64,000 nucleotides of DNA from Sesamum alatum (GCA_034509735.1 JACGWO010000006.1:4541001-4605000); one strand, 5' to 3'; positions 37,701 through 49,677 are shown, counted from the stretch's first letter. Notes: a model not told the origin generated them from the sequence alone. Numbers and translations are program-made.

Positions 37701-39765
37701 ATAAAAATAATTAGTCAAAACTCCTTATCTTGGATAGGAGAAATTCTAATTTAATAAAATAAAAATTGATCAATTTTATTTGTAGGTTTTATTATGCCTA
37801 TTTTCTGTTGTTTAATTTTATTTTATTTTTTGTTACATTTTGCATGTGTGCGTTGTATGTTTTCTTTTACTACTATATTTGAATGTCATTTATTTTTAAT
37901 TTATTGACACTATTACAAACTAATTATTTATTGACTATTGTTATAAAACTATAATCAAATTGGAGCATAGTACCAATATTGGTATTATAAGATCCTATAA
38001 TGTATGTTAATCATATTTCAGTATCAACTATTTTATATTAGTCAAAGCATTATTTACATGCTTTATTAGCTTCTAAATTTTGAAATATTGTTGTATAAAA
38101 CTTTATTTTTCACCTTCATAAAAGAAACAATAGATGTAAAAGTAAAAGATTCAAGATTATCTAATACTAAAAACATCAAGTGCTAAGAGATTCACTCAAT
38201 AGTTGGATTTTCATAAGCAATTTCAATTTAATAATATTCTATTCATATATCAATATATATTCTTATTCTCTTAGTACTCATGCTTTTTAAACTTTTAAGT
38301 TATTTTTATAAAATCATTACTGAAAAAATATATTAATCTTATTGGCTTATTTACTTATCATCTTTTGTTCTAATTTCAACATAACTAACTCAATTTTTAT
38401 TTATTCTTTTATTGTACTAAGTTTATTCTCAAAATTTAGTAATTTTCTTAATATGAAAATGTAATTGTACTAATGTGTTAGTATATAATTATTTTAAAAT
38501 TTTACACTTTTAATTGTTATTGTGTTAATATTTACTCACCATTTGACTTTTCTTATTTTCATATGGGGAAATAGCATTTTTCAGTCCGTAACTTTTGGTC
38601 CTTTCTATTTTAATTTGGTCAATTGATTTTGGGATTCTCACTTTCGTTCCCATAAATATTGAAAAATAGCAATTTTGGTTCCATAACACCTTTCCCTCTA
38701 GATATTCAAAAGAAAATGCCATGTGGGCGTTAAGCGTATAACAGTACGAAGGGACCAAATGTTACAACTTTATGCACCTTTTAAAGCATAAATATTTATA
38801 TATGTCTCGTTAGGGACCTACAATTATGTTAGTTAATTTACTACTCAATAAGATTAGATTTTAAATTAAATTATTTATTATATTACTATTTATACTCTTC
38901 TTCAATGTCAATATCGTCTTTGGGGCAGGGGGAGAAGGACATGGTATTTTTAGCTTATTAATATTGAAATAAAATAAATTATTTAGCTTCTTTTTAAATT
39001 TTCAATAGCACTTCTAATTTAATCGGATTGATAATTTTTATTTGTAATTAAATTTTGATACTTATTCGTTATTCCATTTTAGAAGAAAATTCATTTTAAT
39101 AAAATTGATCAATTTTTATTCGTAAGTTTTATTGTGTCTCTTTACTATTGTTTGATTTTGCTATATTACATCTGTGTATGTAATATGTTTTCTTTTACTA
39201 TATTTTGAGTGTCGTTGATTTTAATTTATTGACACTAAATGATCACAAACTAATTATTTATTGACTATTATTATAAAAATATAATTTAATTGGACAATAT
39301 TGCCAATATTTGGTATTGTCGGATCCTAATGTTAATTATATTTCAGTGTCAACTTTTAAATATTGTCAAAGTATTATTTACATGCTTTATTACCTTCTAA
39401 ATTTTGAAATATTATTTGTATAAAATTTTATTTTTTGGCTTTATATTGCAATTTTTAATTCTATATGTTTTGGGTTTAACTTCTTAATCTTATTTTCATA
39501 TACACCGATTGGTACAATCTATTTCTTATTGAATAATATATTACGTTACAATTTAATTTTTTATGTCACATTTGTTGTTGTAATACTTTTATTCTATTAA
39601 TTAATATAAAAAACAATAAATGTAAAAGTAAAGCATTCAAGATTATCTAATACTAAAAAAATTAAGTACTAAGAGATTCACTCAATAGTTGAATTTTCAC
39701 AAGCAATTTCAATTTAATAATATCATATCCATATATCAATTTTAATTTATAATTAAATTTTGATA

Positions 39766-39812
<47 letters not shown>

Positions 39813-42103
39813 TGAAGTTTAGATTAGTATTTTATATATTATCCATGTGTAGTTTATTTTAAATTTTAATCTGTCATGATAAATTAAAACTATCTTAACA
39901 TAATTAAGATTATTTTCTAGCAAAGTATTGTGTTGAAATATTATTTGACATATTAATTTTTTTTAGTTGAATATGTTATTCATTCTCTAAGTAGTTTTGA
40001 TCAATTAAGACTCTTAAATATTTTTCTTATAGAATTTTATTTTTTTATAACTAATTTTATAATATAATTTTCTGTGAATGTTATTAAATTTAATGCGTGA
40101 CAGGTTTGTGTAATTAGGCTCATTCTTGATTTACAATTAGAAGCAGGTTATTAAAATTCTGTGTAATTGTATTCATTCATGTTTCACGATTTTGGTAATA
40201 AATTCATGAAATTTGAAGTTAATAAATTCCAAAACTAACATAATTAACCAAAAAATTAAAAGCAATAACTTGTAGTTTTCACGTCCGGATGAAATTTAAT
40301 CTCAAAATTAATTATTAAAATTAAAAAGGCTAAACATCACAAGAAATTGCGTTTGCACTTGAAAAGATGGTTTGAACTGCTCGTCGAACTAAGATTTTGG
40401 GCTTTTTATTTTGTATTTTTTTAAAAAAAATTACACTTCCATTTTCTAGGACAAGCCCGACGTTGGATTAGATTAAGATATCAATGCTTTCTCGGAACTC
40501 TGGCCGAGAACTAATTGACCCAATGTACTATTATATAAAGTAAATCTTATTTTTATTAATAAATGACGGTTATTTACACCGCAATGCTAATTTTTTTATT
40601 ATACCAATAATACTGTTAAGTTAGTTTTTATTTTTTTTCTTTATTTTTTTTTTAAATGCAATGTGTTGATTAATATATATATTTTCTTATTTACAATAAC
40701 TTTAAAACGTGCAATATTTTTTTTATATGAACGCAGGAATGACGTGCCACGATAGCTAGTTATAATTGAAGAGCACCTATTTGGTGTCTCAATTTTTTTG
40801 ATATCTATATTTTTATTTTTGAAATTATTTCAACATTTTTTTTTCTTTTCCTCAACCTCCAATTCTCTCTGTCTTTCCCCACTCTTATCTTAATAACTTC
40901 CCACAACTTCTATTTTTTTTTACTGTTTTTTATTTATTCAACTAAGATATTTCGAAAAAGCAATAATTATATTATTTAAGTTCTAAATTAATTGCACACA
41001 TATTTTGGTGTGTCACACACACTAGTTTATATATTATTGGAGAGGATCATTTTGGTGTCTAAATTAATTTGGTCTGCCATTTAAAAAAATAAAATTAAAT
41101 AATTATTTTAACTTTTTCATCCATCATAATCTTCCATAACTATCTTTTGGTAGTTTTTTTCTCATGCACTTTTATTTTATATATATATATATATGGTAAA
41201 TTTTTACTCTACAAAATAAATAATATAACTTATTAAAATATTTTATTCTAAATATTTTTGAAATTTATACACATACATAGAATATGTGACACTTATTAGT
41301 TAAAGGATTTTTAAAAAATCGTCCGTTAATTTAGATGGTCAACTTACCATTAAAAGTAACTTTATGCCAAATCTCATAGGAGATAGATGTAATTTATCCT
41401 AAATTTTATTAGACTTTCCTTCTTCGAGGGATAAGTCCGACGCTGGATTGGACTAACAAGGCGGCTACGGCTATATCATGAACTAGGAAGAACTAACCCA
41501 ATAATATTTCCAACTAAATAATGAGACATCTTCGGTCAATTTTCATTTCCTTCGAGAATAGAGACGAAGACACGACAAGAAATATGATTTTTCACTATAA
41601 TTGATTATTATAGTTAAAAGTAAAGAACTCGTTGAGAATAGTAATTAATCACGATTGCACAAAAGTTATTAATCGTTGTTTTGATAAACGAGGCCAAAAC
41701 ATTTGTTAAAACTAAAAATTGGGGTTTAATGCAAATTATCCTTGTGATATTGAAAATGAACAAATTACCCCCTGTGAAAAAAAAAACTTAGCAAATTACC
41801 CCCTATGCTATTAAAAATAAAGCAATTACCCACCTCACGCGATTTCGTGTGATTAACGTGCATTTTTTTTTGTATTTTTTAGTTTTTTTTATTTTTAATT
41901 CAAAATTACATTTTTTGCATCATTTAAAAATCGTTGGATCTATTTGATCTAAGGTCCAAATTAACTAGTAGATCAACAGTTCAGATTTTTTTTTTTAATT
42001 TCAATCAATGGTTAAGATTTAAACAAATATGTAAATTCAAATTTCAATTACATATATGTATGATATATAATTAAAAATATGTATTTTATACACAGTTAAA
42101 AGT

Positions 42104-42159
<56 letters not shown>

Positions 42160-43563
42160 TGAGAGAGGGAAGGGGAGACGCCGCCGCCGGCAACGAGAGA
42201 GGTAAGGGGAAGCGCAGAGAGACAGTGTTGGCAAAGGGGAGAAAGGAAGCCACGGTGATAGGGTAGGGGGCGGCGCGAGGCGGACGAGGGGAAGAAGGGG
42301 AGGGGGAGGGTCGAGGAGGCAGACGGGTGGAAGGGGAGAGGGCTCGCGGAGGCGAACGGGGTGGGCGGCAACGGGAAATCTAGGGGCCGGCGACAGGTTT
42401 TTGGGGGTGGGGGGGAGGGGGCCGGCACGGCGGGGTTTGGAGTTGGGGAAGGGGGGCGGCGACGACGGGCGACGGGGCTGGGTTGGCGTGGTGGCGCGAC
42501 GACGGCGCGATGGTGGACTGGAGGGGGAAGGTGCGGCGATGATGGGATTGCGGTGGTTTTGGTTTTGTTTGCTTTTTTAATAGTTAAAAATTGTATATTA
42601 TTGAAAATATTTTATATTACATAAAATAGTTTTTTTTTTTACTTTTTAATAAGATTTATATATATTATAAATATTAACAAATTATATATATATATAATAT
42701 ATTATATAAAAGATAATATTTTATTCAAGAAAAACGATGCCCCTTGCAAGAAGGGCAAGTGTATTACACCACGTATTTCAAGGGGGTAAATTGCTCCTTT
42801 TTTAAAAATACAAGGAGGTAATTTGATATTTGATTTTTTTTTTTTATATGAGGGTATATTTTTATATCACAGTGGGGTAGGATGCATTTTTCCCCTAAAA
42901 ATTATGACAAATATTTTAATTATAAGTAAAATCATAATAAATGTTGATTAACGATTACTAAAATTTAAATTTTCAAGTCGATTTTTGTTGTAAGAAATGA
43001 AGACATAGTAATTAACATACCAAGATGATGCTTTTGAGGGAATTGGAGAGAGTCGGGAGTGGTTTCCCATAGACAACCTCACACTCTGCTTTCACCTTCA
43101 AGTTTCTATATCTCACTTCCACGGTCGGAAATGCCACTCCACCCCTGCAAAACACGCATCACAATCATCGAGATCAGATCCCACATACACAGTTTTGTAC
43201 TGAAAAAACATCCGAAGACCACCAAGGCCTCAAAACTCAATTGTAAATCAGACAAGATCACAAGGTATCGTACTTGTCCATTCTCTTCCTGATATTCCGC
43301 AACAGTCGAAGGTTGTCGTGTTCGATGTGCCTAATGAGCTTCTCGACCAGCACACGCCTCTCCGACCGGCCGAGCCCGGATACATCAACGACGCTGGATT
43401 CTTCAAACAACGAATATCTCAGCCTTTCGAGGGTCGGCAATCTGTCGATGGCGGCCCACTGCTGTGAGACAGCTGCTGATGATGATGATGATTCTTCATC
43501 AAGATCGCTGTCCATAGTACTAATCCTACAGTTCTGATAGTTTGTTTCACCTCTATTATTCAT
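25726..43563 (-). CDS. Full-size ABCG/PDR transporter, 24 exons, with a frameshift in exon 17
   Basis: Exons in order: 43563-43274, 43144-43021, 37078-36993, 35684-35600, 33689-33530, 33394-33318, 31930-31877, 31780-31690, 31581-31280, 31196-30915, 30815-30502, 30409-30249, 30168-30065, 29991-29841, 29754-29623, 29529-29456, 29376-29043, 28957-28667, 28544-28461, 28356-28223, 27641-27414, 27255-27084, 26995-26741, 25992-25726. Phases agree throughout except exon 17, which is one base too long. Without that base the protein would be about 1416 residues, normal for PDR pumps that export metabolites or hormones across the plasma membrane with ATP. Order: N-terminal [12 protein letters not shown]1 (Walker [10 protein letters not shown] near 173, signature ISGGQKKRL, Walker B ALFMDE); membrane domain 1; NBD2 (GVSGAGKTT near 861, [21 protein letters not shown]); membrane domain 2 to KLNFQRR. 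It looks closest to ABCG31/PDR3, tentatively. As read, translation stops two codons after the frame break. Confidence 0.9.
26180..26596. mobile_element. Foldback MITE, family A (ABCG intron 23)
   Basis: This palindromic element of about 420 bp runs ggtaaattacag ... gtagttgtaatttat. It carries the family phrases 'aaattgaccattttgccctt' and 'gggcattttggtcagtt' in inverted order. Flanking A-runs hide the 9-bp duplication. Confidence 0.75.
27954..28191. mobile_element. Foldback miniature element (ABCG intron 20)
   Basis: The inverted ends (acaaattatccttctagtcc / agactactagtgtaattttac) enclose a 'tgtcgagttttctcaatttt' palindrome. The flanks acaatatgg/gcaatatga are an imperfect 9-bp duplication (7 of 9). 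Confidence 0.6.
29228..29233 (-). other. One-base insertion (A6 run) in ABCG exon 17
   Basis: On the coding strand GGT AGA is followed by AAA AAC TAG. One A fewer would give AAA ACT AGT GGC AGT, which restores the conserved [10 protein letters not shown] reading that continues cleanly to the exon end. Exon 17 is 334 nt, whereas 333 is needed. The shift lies just after the NBD2 Walker A motif. Confidence 0.9.
31197..31279 (-). other. GC-AG intron in ABCG gene
   Basis: Exon 9 ends CAG GAG and the intron begins GCAAGT instead of GTAAGT. The acceptor is GACTGCCAG before GTTCTCTCAAGG. The joined protein reads [15 protein letters not shown], the family consensus, so the GC donor is very likely the used site. 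Confidence 0.85.
32276..33138. mobile_element. Family A MITE interrupted by another family A MITE
   Basis: The outer element starts gggtaaattacag and is flanked by the perfect 9-bp duplication taaaagaaa (32267-32275 and 33139-33147). Removing the inner copy and its duplication leaves 427 bp, the normal family length. Confidence 0.88.
32323..32749. mobile_element. Inner family A MITE, self-nested
   Basis: A 427-bp foldback element inserted into the left arm of the element at 32276-33138, with the perfect 9-bp duplication ttacaaata (32314-32322 and 32750-32758). Confidence 0.9.
33847..34830. mobile_element. Family B foldback element, split by a family C element
   Basis: The left arm (ggatttaatgcaatttatcc ... 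gagcaaatt), central palindrome (cctaaagaggtaaattgctt) and right arm of family B lie in ABCG intron 4. The right arm is cut at 34078/34807 by the family C insertion. Outer edges are approximate. Confidence 0.6.
34079..34797. mobile_element. Family C TIR element (719 bp)
   Basis: Inverted ends gggcttaatt...actgccccgtatattaaggg match the right end ttaatatacggggcagtatt...aattaagcc. Flanks atattcagg/atatttagg (34070-34078 and 34798-34806) match in 8 of 9 bases. The interior includes a G-rich patch (34365-34420). Confidence 0.8.
35068..35497. mobile_element. Family D foldback element (ABCG intron 3)
   Basis: Near-palindromic: aaaattatattttttgtctc / gagaccaaaaatataatttt, about 430 bp, ending two codon-lengths or so before exon 4. 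The flanking duplication is unclear. Confidence 0.65.
35967..36161. mobile_element. Short foldback element, family A-like
   Basis: 195 bp with ends ggtaaattatagg / gaaatttacc and flanks taaattaca/taaattaaa (8 of 9). Confidence 0.6.
36199..36454. mobile_element. Short foldback element
   Basis: 256 bp with ends aggataattatatctacact / aatgtagttatccc and flanks ttaaaaaaa on both sides (low-complexity, so weak evidence alone). Confidence 0.55.
36532..36954. mobile_element. Foldback MITE, family A
   Basis: 423 bp with the same internal phrases as the copies at 26180, 32323 and 57626. Flanks aaaataaag/aaaataaat match in 8 of 9 bases (36523-36531 and 36955-36963). It ends 38 bp from ABCG exon 3. 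Confidence 0.82.
37728..38260 (+). repeat. Direct repeat, unit 1 (ABCG intron 2)
   Basis: This segment (from aattgatcaattttatttgt to attcactcaatagttg and ctattcatatatcaat) is repeated in the same orientation at 39071-39745, about 1.34 kb further on, with moderate divergence and indels. It could be an old LTR pair or a segmental duplication. I see no terminal TG/CA or primer site. Confidence 0.6.
39071..39745 (+). repeat. Direct repeat, unit 2 (ABCG intron 2)
   Basis: Partner of 37728-38260. An insert of about 150 bp (39430-39600) interrupts the match. A (TTA)n microsatellite of about 45 bp follows at 39767-39811. Confidence 0.6.
40560..40760 (+). repeat. Dispersed AT-rich repeat, family F
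   Basis: It has the same word order as 5688-5890: tttacaccgcaatgc, ccaataatactgttaag, aaatgcaatgtgttgatt and gacgtgccac. Confidence 0.4.
41721..42894. mobile_element. Family B TIR element with GC-rich interior
   Basis: The element is 1174 bp in ABCG intron 2, with ends ggggtttaatgcaaattatc / gatgcatttttccc and the perfect 9-bp duplication ctaaaaatt (41712-41720 and 42895-42903). The arms carry the family B phrases 'caaattaccccctgtg' and 'aagggggtaaattgctcc'. The centre (42160-42560) is strongly GC-rich and purine-skewed, unlike all neighbouring DNA, and is preceded by (TA)n and (GA)n runs (42105-42157). Confidence 0.85.
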
Positions 43564-43599
43564 GTGATGTTTTTTTTAGTTGCATGCGATGTATTTATT

Positions 43600-43640
43600 T
43601 GTAAAGGAGTACAGGATGATGAATATATATACGGACAGTA
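43600..43640 (-). promoter_or_regulatory. Possible core promoter of the ABCG gene
   Basis: On the minus strand a gtatatatattc TATA-like word (about 43622-43634) lies some 60-70 bp upstream of the first ATG at 43563. That is a plausible position for a TATA box with a short leader, but AT-rich surroundings make chance matches likely. Confidence 0.3.
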
Positions 43641-43779
43641 GCAATCGAGGAAGTATAATGTATTTATCTTGGATATTTTTTCGGACAGGGTCTCACAATC
43701 GAAAATTTGTCTTTGAATCTCACCGATACGACTATACAATCAACTTTTGTAATAAATTTTTTTTTCTTTGAACATATTA

Positions 43780-45590
43780 ATTGATTTAAAAATATCAATG
43801 TATGAATCAATTAATTAAATGGGACAAAGGGACAAAGGTGTCCCCATTTGCCTTAATTAAATCTTGGCGTGGGCTCATATAAAAATTAAAAAAAAAAAAA
43901 AAAAAAAAATCTATTTATAATTGAATGGAAATAAAAGTGGACATGCGCATTGCGCGTGTCTTATCGTTTTTTTTTTTTTTTTTTTTTAACGGAGGCTTGG
44001 ATATTGAAATGGATGTCTTGAGTTTTCAATTTTGAGATTATTTTAAAATCATGTAAAATAGAGGATTAAACGTGTCGAATTTTATCTAATTTTTGGGACT
44101 GTTTTAAAATTTTTATAAAATAAAGAACTAAAAGTGTTAATTTTGCAGGTTAAAGTTTAAGGCTTTGCTTTGATTTATTATTACTTTGTTGATTTTGATC
44201 GTCCGGAGTTGGATTTTCAAGTTACTAACTTCTATTTTTTTTCTTTCTTTCTTTTTCTTCATTTCGGAGCAAAATAAAATAGTCGAGTAAATCGAAAACT
44301 CAAACAATGTTCATGGCCAAGAGGAAAGATGCACGAGCAATGTTGATTTCGAATACACCAGTTGTATCCGAAACAGTGGTAAGAAAGTATCGACGGGCAT
44401 TTCTAGATATATCTTAGGACCTTTTTGGATTTGGTCCCATTTGTTCAATTTGTCTCACATTTAATCTCATTTGTTCTTTTTCTCCAATTTAGTACCAAAC
44501 AGCTTTTTCCATCAAATTGTTAATGGAATCGTCAACAATTTGACGAAAAATACTGTTCGAATCAAATTGGGTTGAGTCAACATCGAACAAGATTGTTTAT
44601 AAAGTCTGAATTCTTTGAACAGAATCTGAATTTCCTCTTTCAAGAAATCCAAACTTCCAGAAAATTCATTAAGAAAATTTAGACCAAACCACGAATTCCA
44701 GAGCTTAATTAATCGCATAATTAAATTACAATTCCCACCAATACTGTGTTGGTGTTGATTTATTTTATGTTTGTCTATTATAATATGACTTCCCCTACAC
44801 TTAATTACATGGTAAAAAAATCGAGGCAGATACAAATTAATTCTGGCTCCGCAACTGCTACTAGTCGTTGAGCCTACAAGTAAGGCCAAAACATTAGACA
44901 TAGTTAAAACTATAACAAATATTTTGACCATAGTTAAAATCGTAACAAATATAAATTAATCATGCTGTAATTTTTGCGTTGATTTTATTTTACCGTGGTT
45001 GATAATATTGATTTACCATGATTTTTAAATCCTAGTCTTTTCTAATGTAGGAAAAAATTATTTTTTTTTGTAGTGTATTTGTAACGTTATTAGTTAGCTA
45101 TGATATTTAATAATAATAATTAATATATTAATTATTGATAATTAAAATTCATAATATAATTATAATCGAATCACTAAAAAATTAAAGAAAATTACTGCTC
45201 CATAATCAAGCCGTACAAAATTCACATTAATGTTATAGCCATCTCTTAGGACTTTGTGTGCGTCATAACATAGAATTAAATTCCGCCTGAAATCTTGGAC
45301 TAAAAGTCAGATCGAATAATGTAGCCTATACTAATATTTAAAAATAAAAAAAAAAGTATATTTTCTCTCACAAACGGGCATTTGTAATTCCACGATATCA
45401 ATTGTTTTTTTATTGTGTTGGTAATATTTCTAAATTATTTTTTATTTTTTTTATTTTTTTTATAAAATGTGATGTATTAATTTATATATTTTATTTTTAT
45501 TTATAATATATTTTATATCATAAAAAAGTATTTATTATATATAGAAAAAATATGCCATGCGACGGCTAATATTTTTTAAAGTATAAAACT
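43780..45590. other. Intergenic, AT-rich, no gene seen
   Basis: It contains poly-A (43886-43908) and poly-T (43969-43987) tracts. A half copy (44403-44540) of the element family found whole at 61316-61624 is present. A degenerate CACTA-like segment ends ttttttttgtagtg at about 45075, and a family F repeat copy lies at 45370-45570. Confidence 0.5.
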
Positions 45591-45595
45591 TCACC

Positions 45596-45895
45596 AGATA
45601 CTAGAAAAAAAATTAACATTTAGCCATGGCTAATTGCCATGGTTAAAAACAAATAGCCGTAGTGAATAGTCATTCACCACGGTCATACAACGGTTATTGA
45701 CCGTGGTATTTACGAGTGTGGCTAAAATATTTGCCATGGCAAAAATATTTGCTACGGTTCATAACCATGGTAAAAAGAGTTTTCATGGTGGAAAGTCTAG
45801 GTTGTTGCAACGATTTTTGTTTAACCATGATTAATAAGAATTATTTATTATGGTTTTAATCCGTAGACAATAAATTTATAGCCAATAGTGAATTT
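45596..45895. mobile_element. CACTA-like short element, degenerate
   Basis: The left edge is tactagaaaaaaaattaaca and the right edge is gaattttcttgtattg. The interior is packed with short inverted words (gccatggcaa, ccatggtta, ccgtggta, accacggtca) typical of CACTA subterminal arrays. Confidence 0.4.
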
Positions 45896-46088
45896 TCTTG
45901 TATTGAGAATATTAATTCGCCAAGGCACAAGGTATGGTCCTAACATCTCTAGCCTTCAATTGTTTTAAGCTTTTAAATAATATAACTGAATGTTGCTTTT
46001 TGTAAAAAGAAAAAAGAAGTGGAAAAGATAAAATTATTGGAAGAGTTGGAGCCTTTTCCCCAAAGTTTTGCTTTTCATAAAGTCTTAT

Positions 46089-46560
46089 AAATTATTTTTT
46101 TCGTTCCATATAGAAGTGATTTTTTCAATTCAATCCTATGCTTTACGGTTTTTGCGATTTGGTTTTAATTTTAGATAAAAAGTTACCAATTTAGTCCCAC
46201 ACTCCATTTTTCATCAAGTTTTAACGGAAGAATGGAGACTTCGTTAAGTACAGTTGGGCTAAATTATCTTTTCATCCCATAAAGAAGGGACTTTTCCAAT
46301 CCAGTTCCACGCTTTACGGGATTTTTTATTTGTTCTAATTTTTAAACAAAAAGTTGCCAACTTAATCCCAGACCCCAATTTTCGTCAAGTTTTAACGGAA
46401 GGATGGAAACCCCGTTAAATGGTTGTTACCATTGAACGAAAATAACACACATGTGTAAGTTGATGGAAAATTGGTTTGGAATTAAGTTGGCAATTTTTTC
46501 TCTAAAAATGGGATCAAATGGAAAATTTTGCTATTTTTTTTTACTAATGATATAAATTTT
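46089..46560. mobile_element. Foldback element with tandemly duplicated arm
   Basis: Two direct copies of a 172-bp arm (from 46089 and from 46261; words 'ctttacgg', 'cgtcaagttttaacggaag') are followed by an inverted partial copy (46455-46530). Confidence 0.55.
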
Positions 46561-46874
46561 AACAGGACTTGGGGCTAAAAATAACATTCAACAGCATTTC
46601 GAATCAAATTTGGTTATTTTTATGTTGGTCCCTAAGTTTTTATTTTATTTTTAAAATCATCCAATTTTTTATTTTTTTATTTTTCAACCTCATCCTTCCA
46701 ACTAAATTCAGGCCAATTTTCTAACCAAAAATTGGTCTTTGTCGAAAATACTCCTAAAAAGCATCCCTTTGTTTTCAAGTTCAATTCTAATTTAGTCCTT
46801 TATAACTGTTGGCAATTAGATAAGGTAGATTGCATTATAAAAGTGATTATACAATTGACAATTATTTAATTAAA

Positions 46875-47134
46875 GTTAAATTACATTGACACCCTCTAAG
46901 GTTAGGTCCAATTACACAAATACTCCATGTCTTTTATGAAATTACAGCTACACCCCCTGAGGGATGTTAGTGTAATTATTTTCAAGGGGTATTAGTGTAA
47001 GTTTTGCCTTTGAATATGGGGTGTAGTTATAATACAATTACAACATCAGGGGGTGTAGCTGTAATTTTAACAAAAATAAAGAGTTTTTGTATATTTTAGT
47101 CTAACCTCAAGGGTGTGTCACTATAATTTACCCT
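46875..47134. mobile_element. Foldback MITE with perfect 9-bp TSD
   Basis: 260 bp with ends gttaaattacattgacaccc / gtgtcactataatttaccct and the perfect duplication ttaattaaa at 46866-46874 and 47135-47143. It is related in its ends to family A but has a distinct interior. Confidence 0.85.
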
Positions 47135-47899
47135 TTAATTAAACCTTGTACAAAAAATAGTGACTAAAAGTAAAATCACTGAACATACAAATAAATACAT
47201 ATTAAATATTGTGATCATTTTGAAAATATATGATTGGCAAGAGTTGTTATAGGTTGCAAACTTCTTGCACTACCTTCCAGAAATTGCAACTTTTTGTTTA
47301 ACAATAAAAAATAGAGGTGATGAGGATTATTCCTTAGTTTAAAGATATTTACAACTGCTTTCTTTCCACAAAAATAAATTCTATTATTGAACTTGATCAT
47401 TGCTCCATTGAACTATTACTGTTGGTGGAACTTGTAGACGACATGATCAATTTGTAAACAGTAATTGTTTGAAAATGACATGTAGTTGATGGTTGATTTT
47501 TATGTGAAATAGGTGGAAAAAATTTTTAGATTGATTGCGATTGAATACTTGTAAAACTCTTGTTGATCTTTTTTCTTACTTTTAACAAATTTGGTCTGTG
47601 TTGCACCATATATATATAAGGGGGCATACTCGACAAAAGGCCAAATTCAAGCTGCCAACAATAGTGTTCAAACGGCCAAATTTCAGCCATCATAATTTGC
47701 CAAAAGTCATAAAGAATTAAACTTGAACTTAAAAATAGACGGATATTTTGTAATTGTGTATATTTTATCATTATTTTAGGGGTATTTTTTACGAAGCTCA
47801 ATTTTTTACTAGAAAAGTGGCCGAAGTTGAAAATAATAATACAAAATTGAACAATTTTAAAATTTAATTAAACATACAGGGACTAAAATAAAAATAACT

Positions 47900-48115
47900 C
47901 GAATTAAAGTTGAATGATCTATCTTGTGGAACCAATATTGTAATTTTGTCCTTGGCACACTAAATAGAAAGTACAAGACTACAAGAATCTTTGAGCAAAT
48001 CGCTTTTGCATTCACACTATTTTTTTGTCTTTTGCAATTAAAGTAGACCATTTTGGGGAAATCCTTGTTTTATCGTGAAAAAAAGCAAAACTTTGCATTG
48101 GTGAGCCATTCACTT
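47900..48115 (-). repeat. Dispersed repeat, inverted partner of 9095-9270
   Basis: Reverse-complement match to 9095-9270 over the gtgtgaatgcaaaagc and tactttctatttagtgtgcc words. Confidence 0.5.
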
Positions 48116-48119
48116 CAAT

Positions 48120-49677
48120 ATTGTGTGGGGATGTAAACGTATTGAGTCGAATCCAGAGCATTATTATTTAAATTTATTTAAATTATTATCGAGTTTGAAA
48201 AAATATATTTAAATTGACTTTAGTCAGTAGTTGAATCAAGCATAAAAATGAGTTTTTATTGATTCGAACAACAATTGAGCTCACGTAGTTTTGTACTTTT
48301 GAACATACTTATTTGTTCATTAATTGATTCAAGTTCAAGTCGAGCTGAAAACCTATAATTTCTTCTTCTTCTTTTTTCTTTTCAATCTTGATTTGTTAGT
48401 TTTAAGGAATCAAGCTCATATGAGCTATTATCGATCGAATTGAGTATCAAATAATTTAATTTTTTTTCAATCTATATTGCATATGATTTACACTATTTTT
48501 TGTGATACTTCTGAAGTATTTTTTCCGTATTGAGAATGTAAAACTATTTTAAGAAAAAAAAAAAAAAGCAACATGTAGCCTCCTTTTTTGAGGAAAATAT
48601 CTTGGAAAATGTGGACTCTTTTTTTTTAAAAAAAAAAAAAAATACATACACACTTCTAATGTTATGTCAATTGCTCAAATACTTTATACCTTTTGTAAAT
48701 TTACAAATACATCTCTTCAGGGCGTGTTGAGTTTTTTTATCTTTAAAAGATTGTTGATGTAAATTATGATTACAACTTCAGAGTATGTATTTACAATTTT
48801 ATAAATAATAGAAATATATGTATAATTAAATTTATTTTTGGAAGTGTTTTAATTTATTTATTTTTTATTACAAGACCATAGGACTATCATTTTCTAGTCA
48901 AGTCAAGATCAAGTTAGTTGTCTTTTTGCATGTAAGAGTAATTGCTCCTCAGTCAAAACTTGAATAAACAAATGTGATGTCTATCTATACATTATTGGAC
49001 CAAAAAATTTAATTTGCCTTATCACCTAAATTATTTAATCTATTTCACGATGGACTGCAATTTAAGAATAAATTAAATAGACATCCCTTAAAATTAGATT
49101 TAACTACATAAATATTTTTTGTTTTTTTGCAAAATAACAATAATATTCATTGATATTGTAATTGTAATTGTAATTATGACAATAATCTCTATTTAGAGAC
49201 AAAATTTTACACAAATACTCTTGAAGCACATAACACTAACAAGTAACAACCGCTAAGGGAATGTACTTGTAATTTTACAAAAAGACAGGAGGCATTTCTC
49301 TATTTAGAACTGACCTCAGTGGATGTCAATATAATTTACTCAAAATTTAATTATAACCCACGTTGTTTAATTTGAAATCGATCGATAAAAAATATTTGTT
49401 TGAACTCAGCGTGTAAATTAACAAATCAAACCTGAGCTCAATTCATCGTTTGATGAGCTTTTGGCTGAGCTGGGACTCGATTCGACCACTAAAAGGGGAA
49501 TAAAATATATTAAAAACATCAAATTGTTCGAGCTCAACTTGCATCCAATTCCACTAGAGCTTGTTTGAGCTTGATTTGGGTATTATTCAAACAAAATTCA
49601 AATATAATTTCCCAAGTTTAATTATAATTCAAATAAATTTAAAAAATAATATGTTGGACTCGATTTTACTTTGATAA
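48120..49677. other. Intergenic repeats, no gene seen
   Basis: AT-rich DNA with degenerate 'gagctcgag'-type words in opposite orientations near 48260-48440 and 49430-49590, suggesting an old TIR element. Two weak foldback segments lie at about 48635-48860 and 49075-49340. Confidence 0.4.

Noticed and set aside
42096..42624. Long Pro/Ser-rich and Gly-rich open frames on both strands
   Set aside because: They are by-products of the G-rich, purine-skewed island in a TIR element. They have low complexity, no recognisable domain, and lie inside an ABCG intron.
47526..47801. 91-codon minus-strand frame
   Set aside because: Overlaps repeated non-coding words ('ccaaaagtcataaagaatta' type), has no domain and biased AT-driven composition.
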